From Pseudoflavitalea rhizosphaerae (lineage in GTDB: Bacteria; Bacteroidota; Bacteroidia; Chitinophagales; Chitinophagaceae): a stretch of DNA of 64,000 nucleotides. Positions 1-8,015 of this stretch are shown here, piece by piece (positions within the stretch are counted from its first letter, which is position 1; every line of letters begins with the position of its first letter). Location of the stretch: the NCBI RefSeq assembly GCF_003991355.1, contig NZ_RCSU01000003.1, forward strand, positions 124,001 to 188,000, written 5' to 3'. The notes under the pieces are model-generated. The model had not been told where the DNA came from and ran no database searches. It worked only from the letters and a program-made list of their open reading frames with translations. The position numbers were made by a program, and so were the translations under genes.

Positions 1-309
1 GATGGTGCCCACAGTGGATCGCGAATTCCCTCCCAGCCTTTGCTGATTGATGATGATGGCCGTTGAGATATTCTCGATGGCATCGGCTTCCGGCTTCTTT
101 GCACGGGGAAGAAAATTCTGCACAAAAGTGGTGAAGGTCTCATTCAATTGTCTTTGCGCTTCCGCGCCGATGGTCTCGAAGGCGATACTCGATTTGCCGG
201 AGCCGGACACGCCTGTAAAAACGGTAATACAATTTCGCGGGATGCGCAGGGAAACATTTTTGAGATTGTTTTCCCTCGCACCCCGGATCTCGATGAACGG
301 GTATTGCAT
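1..309 (-). CDS. UvrA-like excinuclease ABC ATPase, N-terminal part (runs off the window)
   Basis: The first 103 codons of a UvrA-family ABC ATPase are seen; the rest lies before base 1. The start begins IEIRGARENNLKNV, the standard UvrA opening, followed by a Walker A motif GVSGSGKSS at residues 33-41 and then SIAFETIGAEAQRQ. UvrA binds damaged DNA in nucleotide excision repair. Bacteroidota also carry extra UvrA paralogs close to drug-resistance UvrA-like proteins, and the fragment cannot separate canonical UvrA from such a paralog. The residues after Walker A (IAFETIGAEAQRQLNETF) differ from the canonical LAFDTIYAEGQRRYVESL, which favours a paralog. It lies 12 bases downstream of a small hypothetical gene on the same strand, so the two are probably co-transcribed. 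Confidence 0.85.
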   Translation of the reverse strand, partial: MQYPFIEIRGARENNLKNVSLRIPRNCITVFTGVSGSGKSSIAFETIGAEAQRQLNETFTTFVQNFLPRAKKPEADAIENISTAIIINQQRLGGNSRSTVGTI

Positions 310-321
310 ATGTCGGTTATT

Positions 322-531
322 TTATGAAAGAACGGAGCAGGCGAATTGCTGCTCACGGAAAATGGCGATCACTTTTTCAGATACATCCGCAGTTGATACG
401 ATACGAAAGATCCTGTCGCAATCCTCCAGGTCGAAATTGAAAACGCAGTCGGGGAAAGCCGCGCGCAGCAACAGTTCCATCTTTATTGCATCTGCATGAT
501 GCATCACGTTTGTTTTGAATACTTCCACCAT
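322..531 (-). CDS. Conserved-looking small hypothetical protein (69 aa)
   Basis: A 69-residue soluble protein beginning MVEVFKTNVMHHADAIKMEL, with no signal peptide or membrane segment. The internal ATG at 531 was preferred over the one at 573 because the residues before it look unlike coding sequence. The pattern (a short N-terminal strand, then HADAIKMELLLRAAFPDCVFNFDLEDCDRIFRI) suggests a small alpha/beta fold of the ferredoxin-like type seen in heavy-metal-associated-like hypothetical proteins of Bacteroidota. That fold is an inference and no metal motif CxxC is present. The gene sits directly upstream of the UvrA-like gene with a 12-base gap, so it may be its operon partner. Function unknown. 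Confidence 0.6.
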   Translation of the reverse strand: MVEVFKTNVMHHADAIKMELLLRAAFPDCVFNFDLEDCDRIFRIVSTADVSEKVIAIFREQQFACSVLS

Positions 532-680
532 GTTCAGGATTTTTACAAATTTGAGCCCATCAGAAAAAATCAAAGCTTCAACATCGGATTTTAGACCAGC
601 AGAAAAGGATTTTTAACGAATGCTTTAAGTCCTTCCGCGTATTTTGTGGTAACTTGTTCCCCCATTTCCCGATAACAGTT

Positions 681-1616
681 ATGAGCAATAGCAATCTGAA
701 CACATGGTTGTTCCCGCAGAACAGCCAGGAATGTTTCTTTGTGGATGAAAACGGCCATTCCAGCCGTGTAATGTTATATGAAGAAAACCTTCCCGGAACC
801 ACGATCTTCTTTGCACAGGCTGAACAGAAGGCCCCCATCAGGATGAAAGAATTGCAGGAGAAACCACAGCTCAGCATTTATTTCTCACTGGAAGGCGATA
901 CCGGCGCAGAATCCGCCAATGAACTTCTGATGTTGAAAGGACAGCAACACCTGATCGGCTACAAACCTCATTTTGACGGTTACTATTTGCTGAACAGTCC
1001 GGTGGTAAAGAATTTCGGCGTGATGATGGAAGAATCTTTTTTCGATCGTTTGTACATAGACGATCTGGATGTATTGAAAAGATTCTGGGATAAGGTACAT
1101 GCCGGGCAGGATGCAGAGATCATGCCATCCGGCATGCCGCTGACGCCAAGGCAATTATCGTTGATCCATGAAATAGCGAATTGTCCATTCACCGGTCAGA
1201 TGCGGCAGGTATACCTGGAATCGAAGATCATCGAGCTCTTTCTCTTCCAGGCATCACAGGCGGAAAGCCTCAGGGGCAGGAAAGCGGAAGGATTTTCGAA
1301 ACAGGATATCGATAAACTACATGCCGCCAAAGCATTTATCCGGCAACATATGTTCGAACCATTGAGCATGCAACAGATCTCCAGGGTAAGCGGCCTGAAT
1401 GAATTCAAACTGAAGAAAGGATTCAGGGAATTATTCGGCACCACCACTTTCGGTTACCTGAACGAATTGAAAATGACCTATGCCCGGCAACTGATCCTCA
1501 ACAGCCAGTGCAGCATCCTGGAAGCCGCATACAGCGTGGGTTATGGCGAACCCTACAGTTTCACCAGGGCCTTCCGCAAATATTTCGGTTACCTGCCCAG
1601 CGAACTGAAGAAATAA
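681..1616 (+). CDS. AraC-family transcriptional regulator
   Basis: A 311-residue regulator. The C-terminal ~100 residues form the double helix-turn-helix of the AraC/XylS family: AKAFIRQHMFEPLSMQQIS for the first helix pair, and ILEAAYSVGYGEPYSFTRAF with RKYFGYLPSEL for the second. The N-terminal ~190 residues have no obvious cupin signature and resemble the effector domains of FpvR/PchR-type AraC proteins (motif FGVMMEESFFDRLYIDD). Start: ATG 681 (MSNSNLNTWLFPQ) fits better than the upstream in-frame ATG at 654. It is followed 85 bases later by the phospholipase C gene on the same strand, a plausible target, though no operator was recognised. Confidence 0.88.
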   Translation: MSNSNLNTWLFPQNSQECFFVDENGHSSRVMLYEENLPGTTIFFAQAEQKAPIRMKELQEKPQLSIYFSLEGDTGAESANELLMLKGQQHLIGYKPHFDGYYLLNSPVVKNFGVMMEESFFDRLYIDDLDVLKRFWDKVHAGQDAEIMPSGMPLTPRQLSLIHEIANCPFTGQMRQVYLESKIIELFLFQASQAESLRGRKAEGFSKQDIDKLHAAKAFIRQHMFEPLSMQQISRVSGLNEFKLKKGFRELFGTTTFGYLNELKMTYARQLILNSQCSILEAAYSVGYGEPYSFTRAFRKYFGYLPSELKK

Positions 1617-1701
1617 TATTATCCCTCCGTTAATTTCCTGCGCCGGTTCATTTAATTGAAACAGGCTGTTATCTTTAGTTTCAATTTTCAATCGAAACAT
1701 T

Positions 1702-4221
1702 ATGGATACCAGGAGGGAATTTCTGAAGAATGCCGGACTGATTGCAGGCGGAACCGGATTGTTGCAATTCATGCCGGCTTCCATTGCCCGCGCGCTGGCC
1801 ATCGACCCAGCCCCCGGCAGCACTTATCTCGATGCAGAACATGTCGTATTCCTCATGCAGGAGAACCGTTCCTTCGATCATGCCTACGGCAGTTTGCAGG
1901 GTGTGCGCGGATTCAATGATCCACGCGCTATACAATTGCCCAATCAAAACCTGGTTTGGTTACAGACAGATAAAAATGGAAAAACATACTGTCCTTTTCA
2001 CCTCGATATAAAAGATACAAAAGCCACCTGGATGAGCGCACTGCCGCATTCCTGGTCAAACCAGGTGGATGCGCGCAATGATGGAATGTACGATAGATGG
2101 CTGCATGCCAAACCCAGTGGCAGAAAGGAATACAAAAATATGCCGCTGACGCTCGGTTATCATACGCGGGAAGACCTGCCCTTCTATTATGCCATGGCAG
2201 ATGCTTTCACCGTTTGCGATCATAATTTCTGTTCCTCCCTCACCGGCACTACTCCCAACCGTCTTTATTTCTGGAGCGGCACCATCCGCGAAAAAGCAGA
2301 TCCCAATGTGATTGCAAGAGTATGGAATGGAGATGCGGATTATGGTAATGAAGTAAGCTGGAAAACATTTCCGGAACGGCTGGAAGAAAACAATATCAGT
2401 TGGAAGATCTACCAGAATGAACTCAGCCTCTATGTTGGTTTCCAGGGCGAAGAAGAATCCTGGCTCGCGAATTTCACGGATAACCCGATCGAATTTTTCT
2501 CGCAATACCAGGTCAAATACCACAAAGCCTATATCGATAATCTGCCCAATGCCATCAAAACGATTACGGCCAGCATACAGCAACTGGAGCAGAAGTTAAT
2601 GAACATGCCTGGTGACAGTGAGGAACTGGCCAAAGCAAAAAAATCATTGGCCTGGCAACAGAGAAAGCTCAAAGAATTTGAAGCCGATCGTGAAAAATAC
2701 ACCAGCACCGGATTTCAAAAGCTAGGTGAATTCGAAAAGAATATTCACAGGAAAGCATTCAGCACCAATACAGGCGATCCCGATTATCATTCACTTACCG
2801 AACTTACATACAAGGATGGCGATATCACCCGCACTATGAATGCGCCCAAGGGCGATGTGCTGTATCAATTCAGAAAAGATGTGGAGGAAGGGAAACTGCC
2901 AACGGTTTCCTGGATCGTGGCGCCGGAGAATTTTTCCGACCATCCCAGTTCAGCATGGTTCGGCGTTTGGTATATCAGTGAAGTGCTGGATATCCTCACC
3001 AAAAATCCGGACGTGTGGAAGAAGACCATTTTCGTACTCACCTATGATGAGAATGATGGTTATTACGATCACCTGCCTCCATTTGTGGCGCCACATCCAA
3101 CTAAAAAAGATACCGGCAAAACATCTGAGGGTATCGATACGGCGCTGGAATTCGTAGCCAATAGTTCGCAGCAAAGCTCCGATCCGGAGGATGTGCGGGA
3201 AAGCCCGATAGGATTGGGTTACAGGGTCCCGATGGTGATCGCCTCACCCTGGAGCCGCGGCGGCTGGGTGAACTCGGAAGTTTTCGATCATACATCATCG
3301 TTACAGTTCCTGGAACATTTCCTCAGTCATAAAACAAAAAAGGAAATAAGGGAAACCAATATCACTGAATGGAGAAGAGTGGTTTGCGGCAATCTTAGTT
3401 CTGCTTTCAGACCCTGGAAAGGAGAAAAACCAGAACTGCCGAAATTCATCGAACGCGATCCTTTCATTGAAGGCATTCACAAGGCGCAATTCAAAAAGCT
3501 GCCGGATAATTTCAAAGCGCTGACGGAAGAAGAGATCAAAGCGATCAACAATGATCCTTCCAAAGCCGCTTACATGGCCAAACAGGAAGCAGGTGTACGT
3601 TCCGCCTGCAACCTGCCTTATTTCATGACCACCACTTCCATTGTAAATGAGGAGAGCAATAGTCTTCTTCTGATGTTGCATACTGCCCAATTGGGATCCC
3701 GCCCCTATGGCGGCGTTCCTTTCACGGTGTATGCCTGGAACCTGAAGAACAGGGAAGTGAAATGCCGTTCCTATGCCGTGAAAGCAGGCGATGCCATTAA
3801 AGACGATTGGAACCTCGATGAATTTGAAGATGGACAATATCATTTGCGCGTATACGGCCCCAATGGCTTCTACCGTGAGCACAGGGGCAATGCGAAAGAC
3901 CCTTCCCTGCAGATCGATATGAGTTATGAAAGCCTGGGACGTAAATCGCTGCCCACAGGAAATATCAACTTGAAGTTCGAGAACTTCAGCACAGGGGAGC
4001 TGGAGCTGCTGATCACAGACAATGCTTATAAAACAGCGCCCCAGACCATCCTGCTCAAACACGGTAAGAAAACAGTCACCATCGATACACAAAAGCATTT
4101 CCATTGGTATGACCTCACGGTTTCAGTGAAAGGTGCACCGGATTTTTCACTCCGGCTTGCTGGTCATGCCGAATCGGAGAAGCCAACCAAAACCGATCCT
4201 TTCATGGGACAGGTGGTGTAA
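1702..4221 (+). CDS. Phosphocholine-specific phospholipase C, Tat-exported
   Basis: An 839-residue enzyme of the bacterial phosphoesterase/acid phosphatase-like phospholipase C family, which hydrolyses phosphatidylcholine and sphingomyelin-type lipids outside the cytoplasm. The N-terminus MDTRREFLKNAGLIAGGTG is a twin-arginine signal. Catalytic-domain landmarks are VVFLMQENRSFDHAYG near residue 48, NRLYFWSGT near 188, and VLTYDENDGYYDHLPPF near 445. The C-terminal ~170 residues match the tandem DUF756 beta-sandwich domains of PlcN/PlcH. Length fits the family. It ends 3 bases from the convergent PhyH-type gene. The preceding AraC gene may regulate it. Substrate specificity within the family cannot be read from sequence alone. 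Confidence 0.92.
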   Translation: MDTRREFLKNAGLIAGGTGLLQFMPASIARALAIDPAPGSTYLDAEHVVFLMQENRSFDHAYGSLQGVRGFNDPRAIQLPNQNLVWLQTDKNGKTYCPFHLDIKDTKATWMSALPHSWSNQVDARNDGMYDRWLHAKPSGRKEYKNMPLTLGYHTREDLPFYYAMADAFTVCDHNFCSSLTGTTPNRLYFWSGTIREKADPNVIARVWNGDADYGNEVSWKTFPERLEENNISWKIYQNELSLYVGFQGEEESWLANFTDNPIEFFSQYQVKYHKAYIDNLPNAIKTITASIQQLEQKLMNMPGDSEELAKAKKSLAWQQRKLKEFEADREKYTSTGFQKLGEFEKNIHRKAFSTNTGDPDYHSLTELTYKDGDITRTMNAPKGDVLYQFRKDVEEGKLPTVSWIVAPENFSDHPSSAWFGVWYISEVLDILTKNPDVWKKTIFVLTYDENDGYYDHLPPFVAPHPTKKDTGKTSEGIDTALEFVANSSQQSSDPEDVRESPIGLGYRVPMVIASPWSRGGWVNSEVFDHTSSLQFLEHFLSHKTKKEIRETNITEWRRVVCGNLSSAFRPWKGEKPELPKFIERDPFIEGIHKAQFKKLPDNFKALTEEEIKAINNDPSKAAYMAKQEAGVRSACNLPYFMTTTSIVNEESNSLLLMLHTAQLGSRPYGGVPFTVYAWNLKNREVKCRSYAVKAGDAIKDDWNLDEFEDGQYHLRVYGPNGFYREHRGNAKDPSLQIDMSYESLGRKSLPTGNINLKFENFSTGELELLITDNAYKTAPQTILLKHGKKTVTIDTQKHFHWYDLTVSVKGAPDFSLRLAGHAESEKPTKTDPFMGQVV

Positions 4222-4224
4222 TAT

Positions 4225-5025
4225 TTACTTAGGGTGTACCCAGTCGCTCGCCTTCCGTATCGCTATCTCAACAGGCGAATATTCATGGCCGTTATCCTCA
4301 TCTTCCAATACCAATCCTTTTCGCAGCAACAGCGGCGGCTGCGCCATAAACCTCGGTATTGTACCGGTATGCGCTTGAGCTGCATGCACCAGAAATGGAT
4401 GACATAAATAGACTGTGCCTGCCTTCCCCGTTGCCAGTACTTCTTTCCTCTCCGGCATTTGTGGTATCAAACCAGCCAGCTCCATAAATGACAATCCGGC
4501 TTCTCCATAAGGCTTCAACACGCCAGCAACGTCTTTGTGTGAGCCCACGCGGATGCGGGTTGGCGCATCCTGATCTCCCACATCGGAAAAAAGGAACAGC
4601 ATCAACAAGCCACGTCCTTTGGAAAATACATTTACCCGCCAGTTCAGGAAATCATTGGGATCCTCTCCGGGAAAACTGGCTTCCACATGCCACCCTGTGT
4701 CATTCGGTATTTCGGCTGATGGAAACCGTAATACCATCGATCCCATATTCATGCAGGGGATCCAATTGCCAACGCCCAGTAGTTGATCAAATGCCTTCAA
4801 CAGCAAAGGCGTATTCGCCGCTGCCACAAAGGGCTCCTGCGTGTAATAACCCAACCTCACAACAGGTTGTTTCCAACTGGAAGGATCATCGGGATCGAAC
4901 CCGGTTTCCCTCCATAAAATTGTCCTTACTTCCGCTGCCATAGAGGCCGGGAATGCATTATCGATGCGAATGAAACCTTCTTTGATAAAATCATTTATCT
5001 GCTCAGGAGATAATTGCAGCTCCAT
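4225..5025 (-). CDS. Phytanoyl-CoA dioxygenase (PhyH) family protein
   Basis: A 266-residue soluble protein of the PhyH family, Fe(II)/2-oxoglutarate-dependent oxygenases. Family cues are the N-terminal INDFIKEGFIRIDNAFP, a metal-binding segment GWHVEASFPGED near residue 115, and a distal HPFLVHAAQAHTG followed by an arginine near residue 225. The usual iron motif is HxD; here the first motif reads HVE, an HxE variant, so either the ligand is glutamate or activity is altered. The N-terminal MELQLSPEQ lacks a signal peptide. It is monocistronic and convergent with the phospholipase C gene. Substrate unknown. Confidence 0.82.
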   Translation of the reverse strand: MELQLSPEQINDFIKEGFIRIDNAFPASMAAEVRTILWRETGFDPDDPSSWKQPVVRLGYYTQEPFVAAANTPLLLKAFDQLLGVGNWIPCMNMGSMVLRFPSAEIPNDTGWHVEASFPGEDPNDFLNWRVNVFSKGRGLLMLFLFSDVGDQDAPTRIRVGSHKDVAGVLKPYGEAGLSFMELAGLIPQMPERKEVLATGKAGTVYLCHPFLVHAAQAHTGTIPRFMAQPPLLLRKGLVLEDEDNGHEYSPVEIAIRKASDWVHPK

Positions 5026-5197
5026 AAAATAGAATTGAATGAATAAATGAGAATACAGGCGCCTGAAGCATCAGACGCTCAAGCAGTGGAGTAAACGAAG
5101 ATTATAACATGGGGGTCATTCTCATGACACGAATATAAGCAAGAAAAATGGAAATACGGTTGGCAACGAAATTGCAATCATTCAGGCAAAAACAACT

Positions 5198-5365
5198 ATG
5201 AAAAAAAATACATACCTGCCAATACTGTTCTTACTGGTCCTGTCATTCTCCTCCTGCGAAGTGATCGGTGGTATTTTCAAAGCCGGTGTATGGACAGGCA
5301 TCGTTGCCGTGGTGCTGGTAGTGGCATTGATCATCTGGTTGATCAGCAGGGCCACCAAAAAATGA
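5198..5365 (+). CDS. Small lipoprotein/membrane peptide (55 aa)
   Basis: A 55-residue protein starting MKKNTYLPILFLLVLSFSSC, which is a lipoprotein signal with the lipobox cysteine at residue 20. It continues EVIGGIFKAGVWTGI and then a single hydrophobic segment IVAVVLVVALIIWLI, ending in a basic tail SRATKK. Such short proteins are common in Bacteroidota and are sometimes mislabelled phosphatidate cytidylyltransferase, which is unsupported at this length. The stop TGA at 5363-5365 abuts exactly the stop of the convergent DUF4199-like gene at 5366. Function unknown. Confidence 0.75.
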   Translation: MKKNTYLPILFLLVLSFSSCEVIGGIFKAGVWTGIVAVVLVVALIIWLISRATKK

Positions 5366-5896
5366 TCATTCAGGCTCATTGTCTTTAAGTGGAAATGGTT
5401 CGCCTGTATCCTTTGTCTGGTTTCGCTTTACACTGAATGGAAATACAATTCCCACGAAGGACCCAAAGATAAAATTGATCAGGCTCGCGCCCATGAATAT
5501 GCGAAAGCTCAGCCCATTCGTTTTATCGAACACTTCATTCGGGGGCGTGTCCGGCGTTGCTTTTCCTGCGGGACCGGCCTCCAGGTAACCAGGCACCATC
5601 GTTACCAGCAATATGAATACGAACAAACAACTCAACACCACTCCCATCAGCGTTACCATATGCGACGCAAATACCATCGTGATGGTGTTGGCATTCTCTC
5701 CTCTCACTTTATTGAAAAAAATAGTGTGCATTACGATCACCAGGAAGAAGAAGAAACTGCCCAGATAGATCAGCCAGTTGGATTTATAGGTAGTATCCTT
5801 CAGGTAAAAATACACCGGCACCGCAAACAAAACAGCCGCTATGAAAGCAGACCTGAAGCTGTTCCAAAAATTGATTCTCCTGAACATGCTCATCAT
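5366..5896 (-). CDS. DUF4199-like integral membrane protein
   Basis: A ~176-residue polytopic membrane protein with four hydrophobic segments: SAFIAAVLFAVPVYFY, SNWLIYLGSFFFFLVIVMHTI, MVTLMGVVLSCLFVFILLVTM and GASLINFIFGSFVGIVFPF. This length and arrangement resemble DUF4199 proteins, a Bacteroidota-specific family of unknown function. The start was taken at the ATG cluster 5887-5896 (MMSMFRRINF); the frame is open further upstream to 6112, but that part reads as non-coding and overlaps the terminator hairpin at 5947-5977. Convergent with the small lipoprotein gene. Confidence 0.7.
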   Translation of the reverse strand: MMSMFRRINFWNSFRSAFIAAVLFAVPVYFYLKDTTYKSNWLIYLGSFFFFLVIVMHTIFFNKVRGENANTITMVFASHMVTLMGVVLSCLFVFILLVTMVPGYLEAGPAGKATPDTPPNEVFDKTNGLSFRIFMGASLINFIFGSFVGIVFPFSVKRNQTKDTGEPFPLKDNEPE

Positions 5897-5946
5897 TTTC
5901 AGGCTAAGGCATAAAAACCATACCATCGCCCTATGGCCTACAAAAC

Positions 5947-5977
5947 AAAAGAGGCTTTCACCGGGAAAGCCTCTTTT
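5947..5977 (-). terminator. Rho-independent terminator after the acyltransferase gene
   Basis: A perfect 13-bp stem (AAAAGAGGCTTTC at 5947-5959 with its complement at 5965-5977) closed by a 5-base loop. Reading the minus strand, the stem ends in TTTT, so it can stop transcripts of the operon ending at 5997. It is symmetric enough to work in both directions. Confidence 0.85.
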
Positions 5978-5996
5978 GTGCAAACATTGCCGCAAA

Positions 5997-7085
5997 TCAT
6001 ATCTTGAAAAATATCTTCTTCTTATACAACCACCAGCAGAGTAACCAGTATCCAAGTAACGTGCAAAGTGCTGTGAGCAGTTGCGCATATTGTTCCGGCA
6101 ATACCAAACCAAAGAACGGCATGGTGAAAACAGCTAAGGATGGATTGATCCATGTATATCCCATGATCTCGAAGAGCACGTAAATGAATAGTGAATTCAT
6201 ACCCACCACCACAGCGATCCAGGCATACCTGTTCCATTGTTTTACATCTGCGATCCAATAACAGATCGCCGTCATCAAAATCACCAGCCCACCGGATGCC
6301 AGCACAAAGGAGCTGGTACAGATCCTTTTAATGATGGGAGAAATGCCGCTCCAGTCCAATGCGAAACCAGCCGCAGTGGCAATCAGTCCCGCGAGTACCA
6401 GCCATTTCATTTTTTCATTTTCCGTTTTTTTGCTGATCAGCAGCCTGCCGGTGCAGCAACCCCAGATGGTGTGCGCCGCTGTCGGAATGAAATTGATGGC
6501 CACCCATCCATCGGAATTGGTCTTCCCCATCAATACCAGGTCCATCCAGGTGCCGAAATTATGATGTTCCGTGAAAGGCTGATCGTATCCGGGAATACCG
6601 CTGAATCGGTATGCAAGTTCCGTCAGTATCAGCAATATAACGGAAACGGACACCTGAAACGTAACTGATCGCTGAATGATCAGGTAAGCGATCAATGTGG
6701 TCACCGATAATTGCGCCAGCACATTCCAGAGTTCCCATACCGGTTTTCCTGAAAGCACGGAGTAAATGGCCAGGGCCCAGAACAGCAGCCAGAAGCAGCG
6801 TTTGAGGATATGCGGCCATTGTTGTTTCCAGTTTTGTCCTTTTTCCCTTTTCCTGGAAAAAGCAATGTACATCGCCGCTCCGGCCATGAACATGAAGGCA
6901 GGTTGCACCAGGTCCCAGAAACGGAGGCCATGCCAGGGATGATGGAAAAACTGTTGGGTGATGGCGTCCGCTGCTGTGCCATTGGTGATCGAATGTAAAC
7001 TGGTGTATACCGCTGCGCTTTCCGCGGCCAGCAAGATCATGATGATGCCGCGCATCACATCGAGGCTTAGCAATCTTCCGTTCAA
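5997..7085 (-). CDS. HGSNAT-like membrane acyltransferase (DUF5009 type)
   Basis: A 362-residue membrane protein related to the heparan-alpha-glucosaminide N-acetyltransferase/DUF5009 family, which moves acetyl groups onto amino sugars across a membrane. Cues are the N-terminal MNGRLLSLDVMRGIIMILL, a lumenal-type HHPWHGLRFWDLVQPAFMFM near residue 47 containing the family's conserved histidine, and about ten membrane segments ending in LLTALCTLLGYWLLCWWLY. It is the last gene of the SusC-SusD-PKD operon (18-base gap from the PKD gene) and is followed by a strong terminator. Its presence hints that the imported glycan contains an amino sugar or another acceptor that is acetylated; that is inference. 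Confidence 0.85.
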   Translation of the reverse strand: MNGRLLSLDVMRGIIMILLAAESAAVYTSLHSITNGTAADAITQQFFHHPWHGLRFWDLVQPAFMFMAGAAMYIAFSRKREKGQNWKQQWPHILKRCFWLLFWALAIYSVLSGKPVWELWNVLAQLSVTTLIAYLIIQRSVTFQVSVSVILLILTELAYRFSGIPGYDQPFTEHHNFGTWMDLVLMGKTNSDGWVAINFIPTAAHTIWGCCTGRLLISKKTENEKMKWLVLAGLIATAAGFALDWSGISPIIKRICTSSFVLASGGLVILMTAICYWIADVKQWNRYAWIAVVVGMNSLFIYVLFEIMGYTWINPSLAVFTMPFFGLVLPEQYAQLLTALCTLLGYWLLCWWLYKKKIFFKI

Positions 7086-7103
7086 GGTATTCAGTGCTTT
7101 TGA

Positions 7104-7970
7104 TTATTCAGACATATCCAGGAAAAACGAAGGTGCGCCGGTATCGGGTGATGTACCTACGGTTGCACTCCAGTCGCTCTTCGTGAGCACCACACCAATC
7201 TTCATACCCTTACCGGTAAGTCCCTTGATCTTGGAACGGGCCAACCTTCCTTCCACTTTCAGCAATCCGCCAACTTCCTGCACAAACCCCAGCCGGTAAA
7301 ACTCTGAAATACTCTGCGGATCGAAGGTAAAAGAATTCTGTGCTCCTTTATGATAGAATACGTCGAACCAATCGACCAACGGAACTCCTTCCAGCAGCAC
7401 ATCATTGCCTGCACCTCCAAAGAGCCAGGTGATCAGGCCGGTTCCGTTGTTGTTATCTGTATCCATGTAAAAATCCCAGATATCACCCGCTGCTTTTGTA
7501 GTGGCTATTTCGAAGTAGAAATAAATATAGTTGCCATCATAATCGTATTTGGCCTTGCGGAATATGCCGCCTGCTGCACCGGAGTTCACCACATTCACGG
7601 CAACGGTATCCCAGTCGCTTAAAGTATTATCGTCCATTTTTACTGCAGAGCTTTTGGAAATGCGCAATACGGTGGACGCTTCATAAGTAGCGCCATTTTG
7701 CATGGTCACATACAGCGTGGGCACATACTTGCCTTTGCCGGCATAAGTATGTGTGGGGTTTTCTTCCGTGGAAGTGGCGCCGTCGCCGAATTCCCATTTG
7801 AAAGATTTCACATCGGCGGTTTTGTTGGTGAACGCCACAGTATAGGCATCCACATCGATCTCGAACACCACATCCGGCGCGGGATCACTGTCTTTGCTGC
7901 AAGCGCTCACCCCTAATATGAGCGCTGCTGCCAGCAGGAAATTTTTTATATCGAATTTACAATTGTTCAT
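7104..7970 (-). CDS. PKD-domain surface lipoprotein
   Basis: A 288-residue lipoprotein: signal MNNCKFDIKNFLLAAALILG with a lipobox ending in Cys24 (VSAC). A PKD domain spans about residues 32-105, with the hallmark FKWEFGDGATSTEENPTHTY. The C-terminal ~170 residues (DNTLSDWDTVAVNV onward, with MDTDNNNGTG) resemble beta-sandwich carbohydrate-binding modules of the family-9/DOMON-like type. In the position after SusD such proteins act as SusE/F-like surface glycan binders. It sits between SusD (45-base gap) and the acyltransferase (18-base gap), so it is part of one operon. Ligand unknown. Confidence 0.82.
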   Translation of the reverse strand: MNNCKFDIKNFLLAAALILGVSACSKDSDPAPDVVFEIDVDAYTVAFTNKTADVKSFKWEFGDGATSTEENPTHTYAGKGKYVPTLYVTMQNGATYEASTVLRISKSSAVKMDDNTLSDWDTVAVNVVNSGAAGGIFRKAKYDYDGNYIYFYFEIATTKAAGDIWDFYMDTDNNNGTGLITWLFGGAGNDVLLEGVPLVDWFDVFYHKGAQNSFTFDPQSISEFYRLGFVQEVGGLLKVEGRLARSKIKGLTGKGMKIGVVLTKSDWSATVGTSPDTGAPSFFLDMSE

Positions 7971-8015
7971 GACTGATGATTTTGGATGATTGAATGAATC
8001 GCATATCCGTCAACC

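Noticed and set aside
1656-1677. A promoter before the phospholipase gene (TTG and TATCTTTA)
   Set aside because: The spacing of about 11 bases is too short for the Bacteroidota -33/-7 pair.
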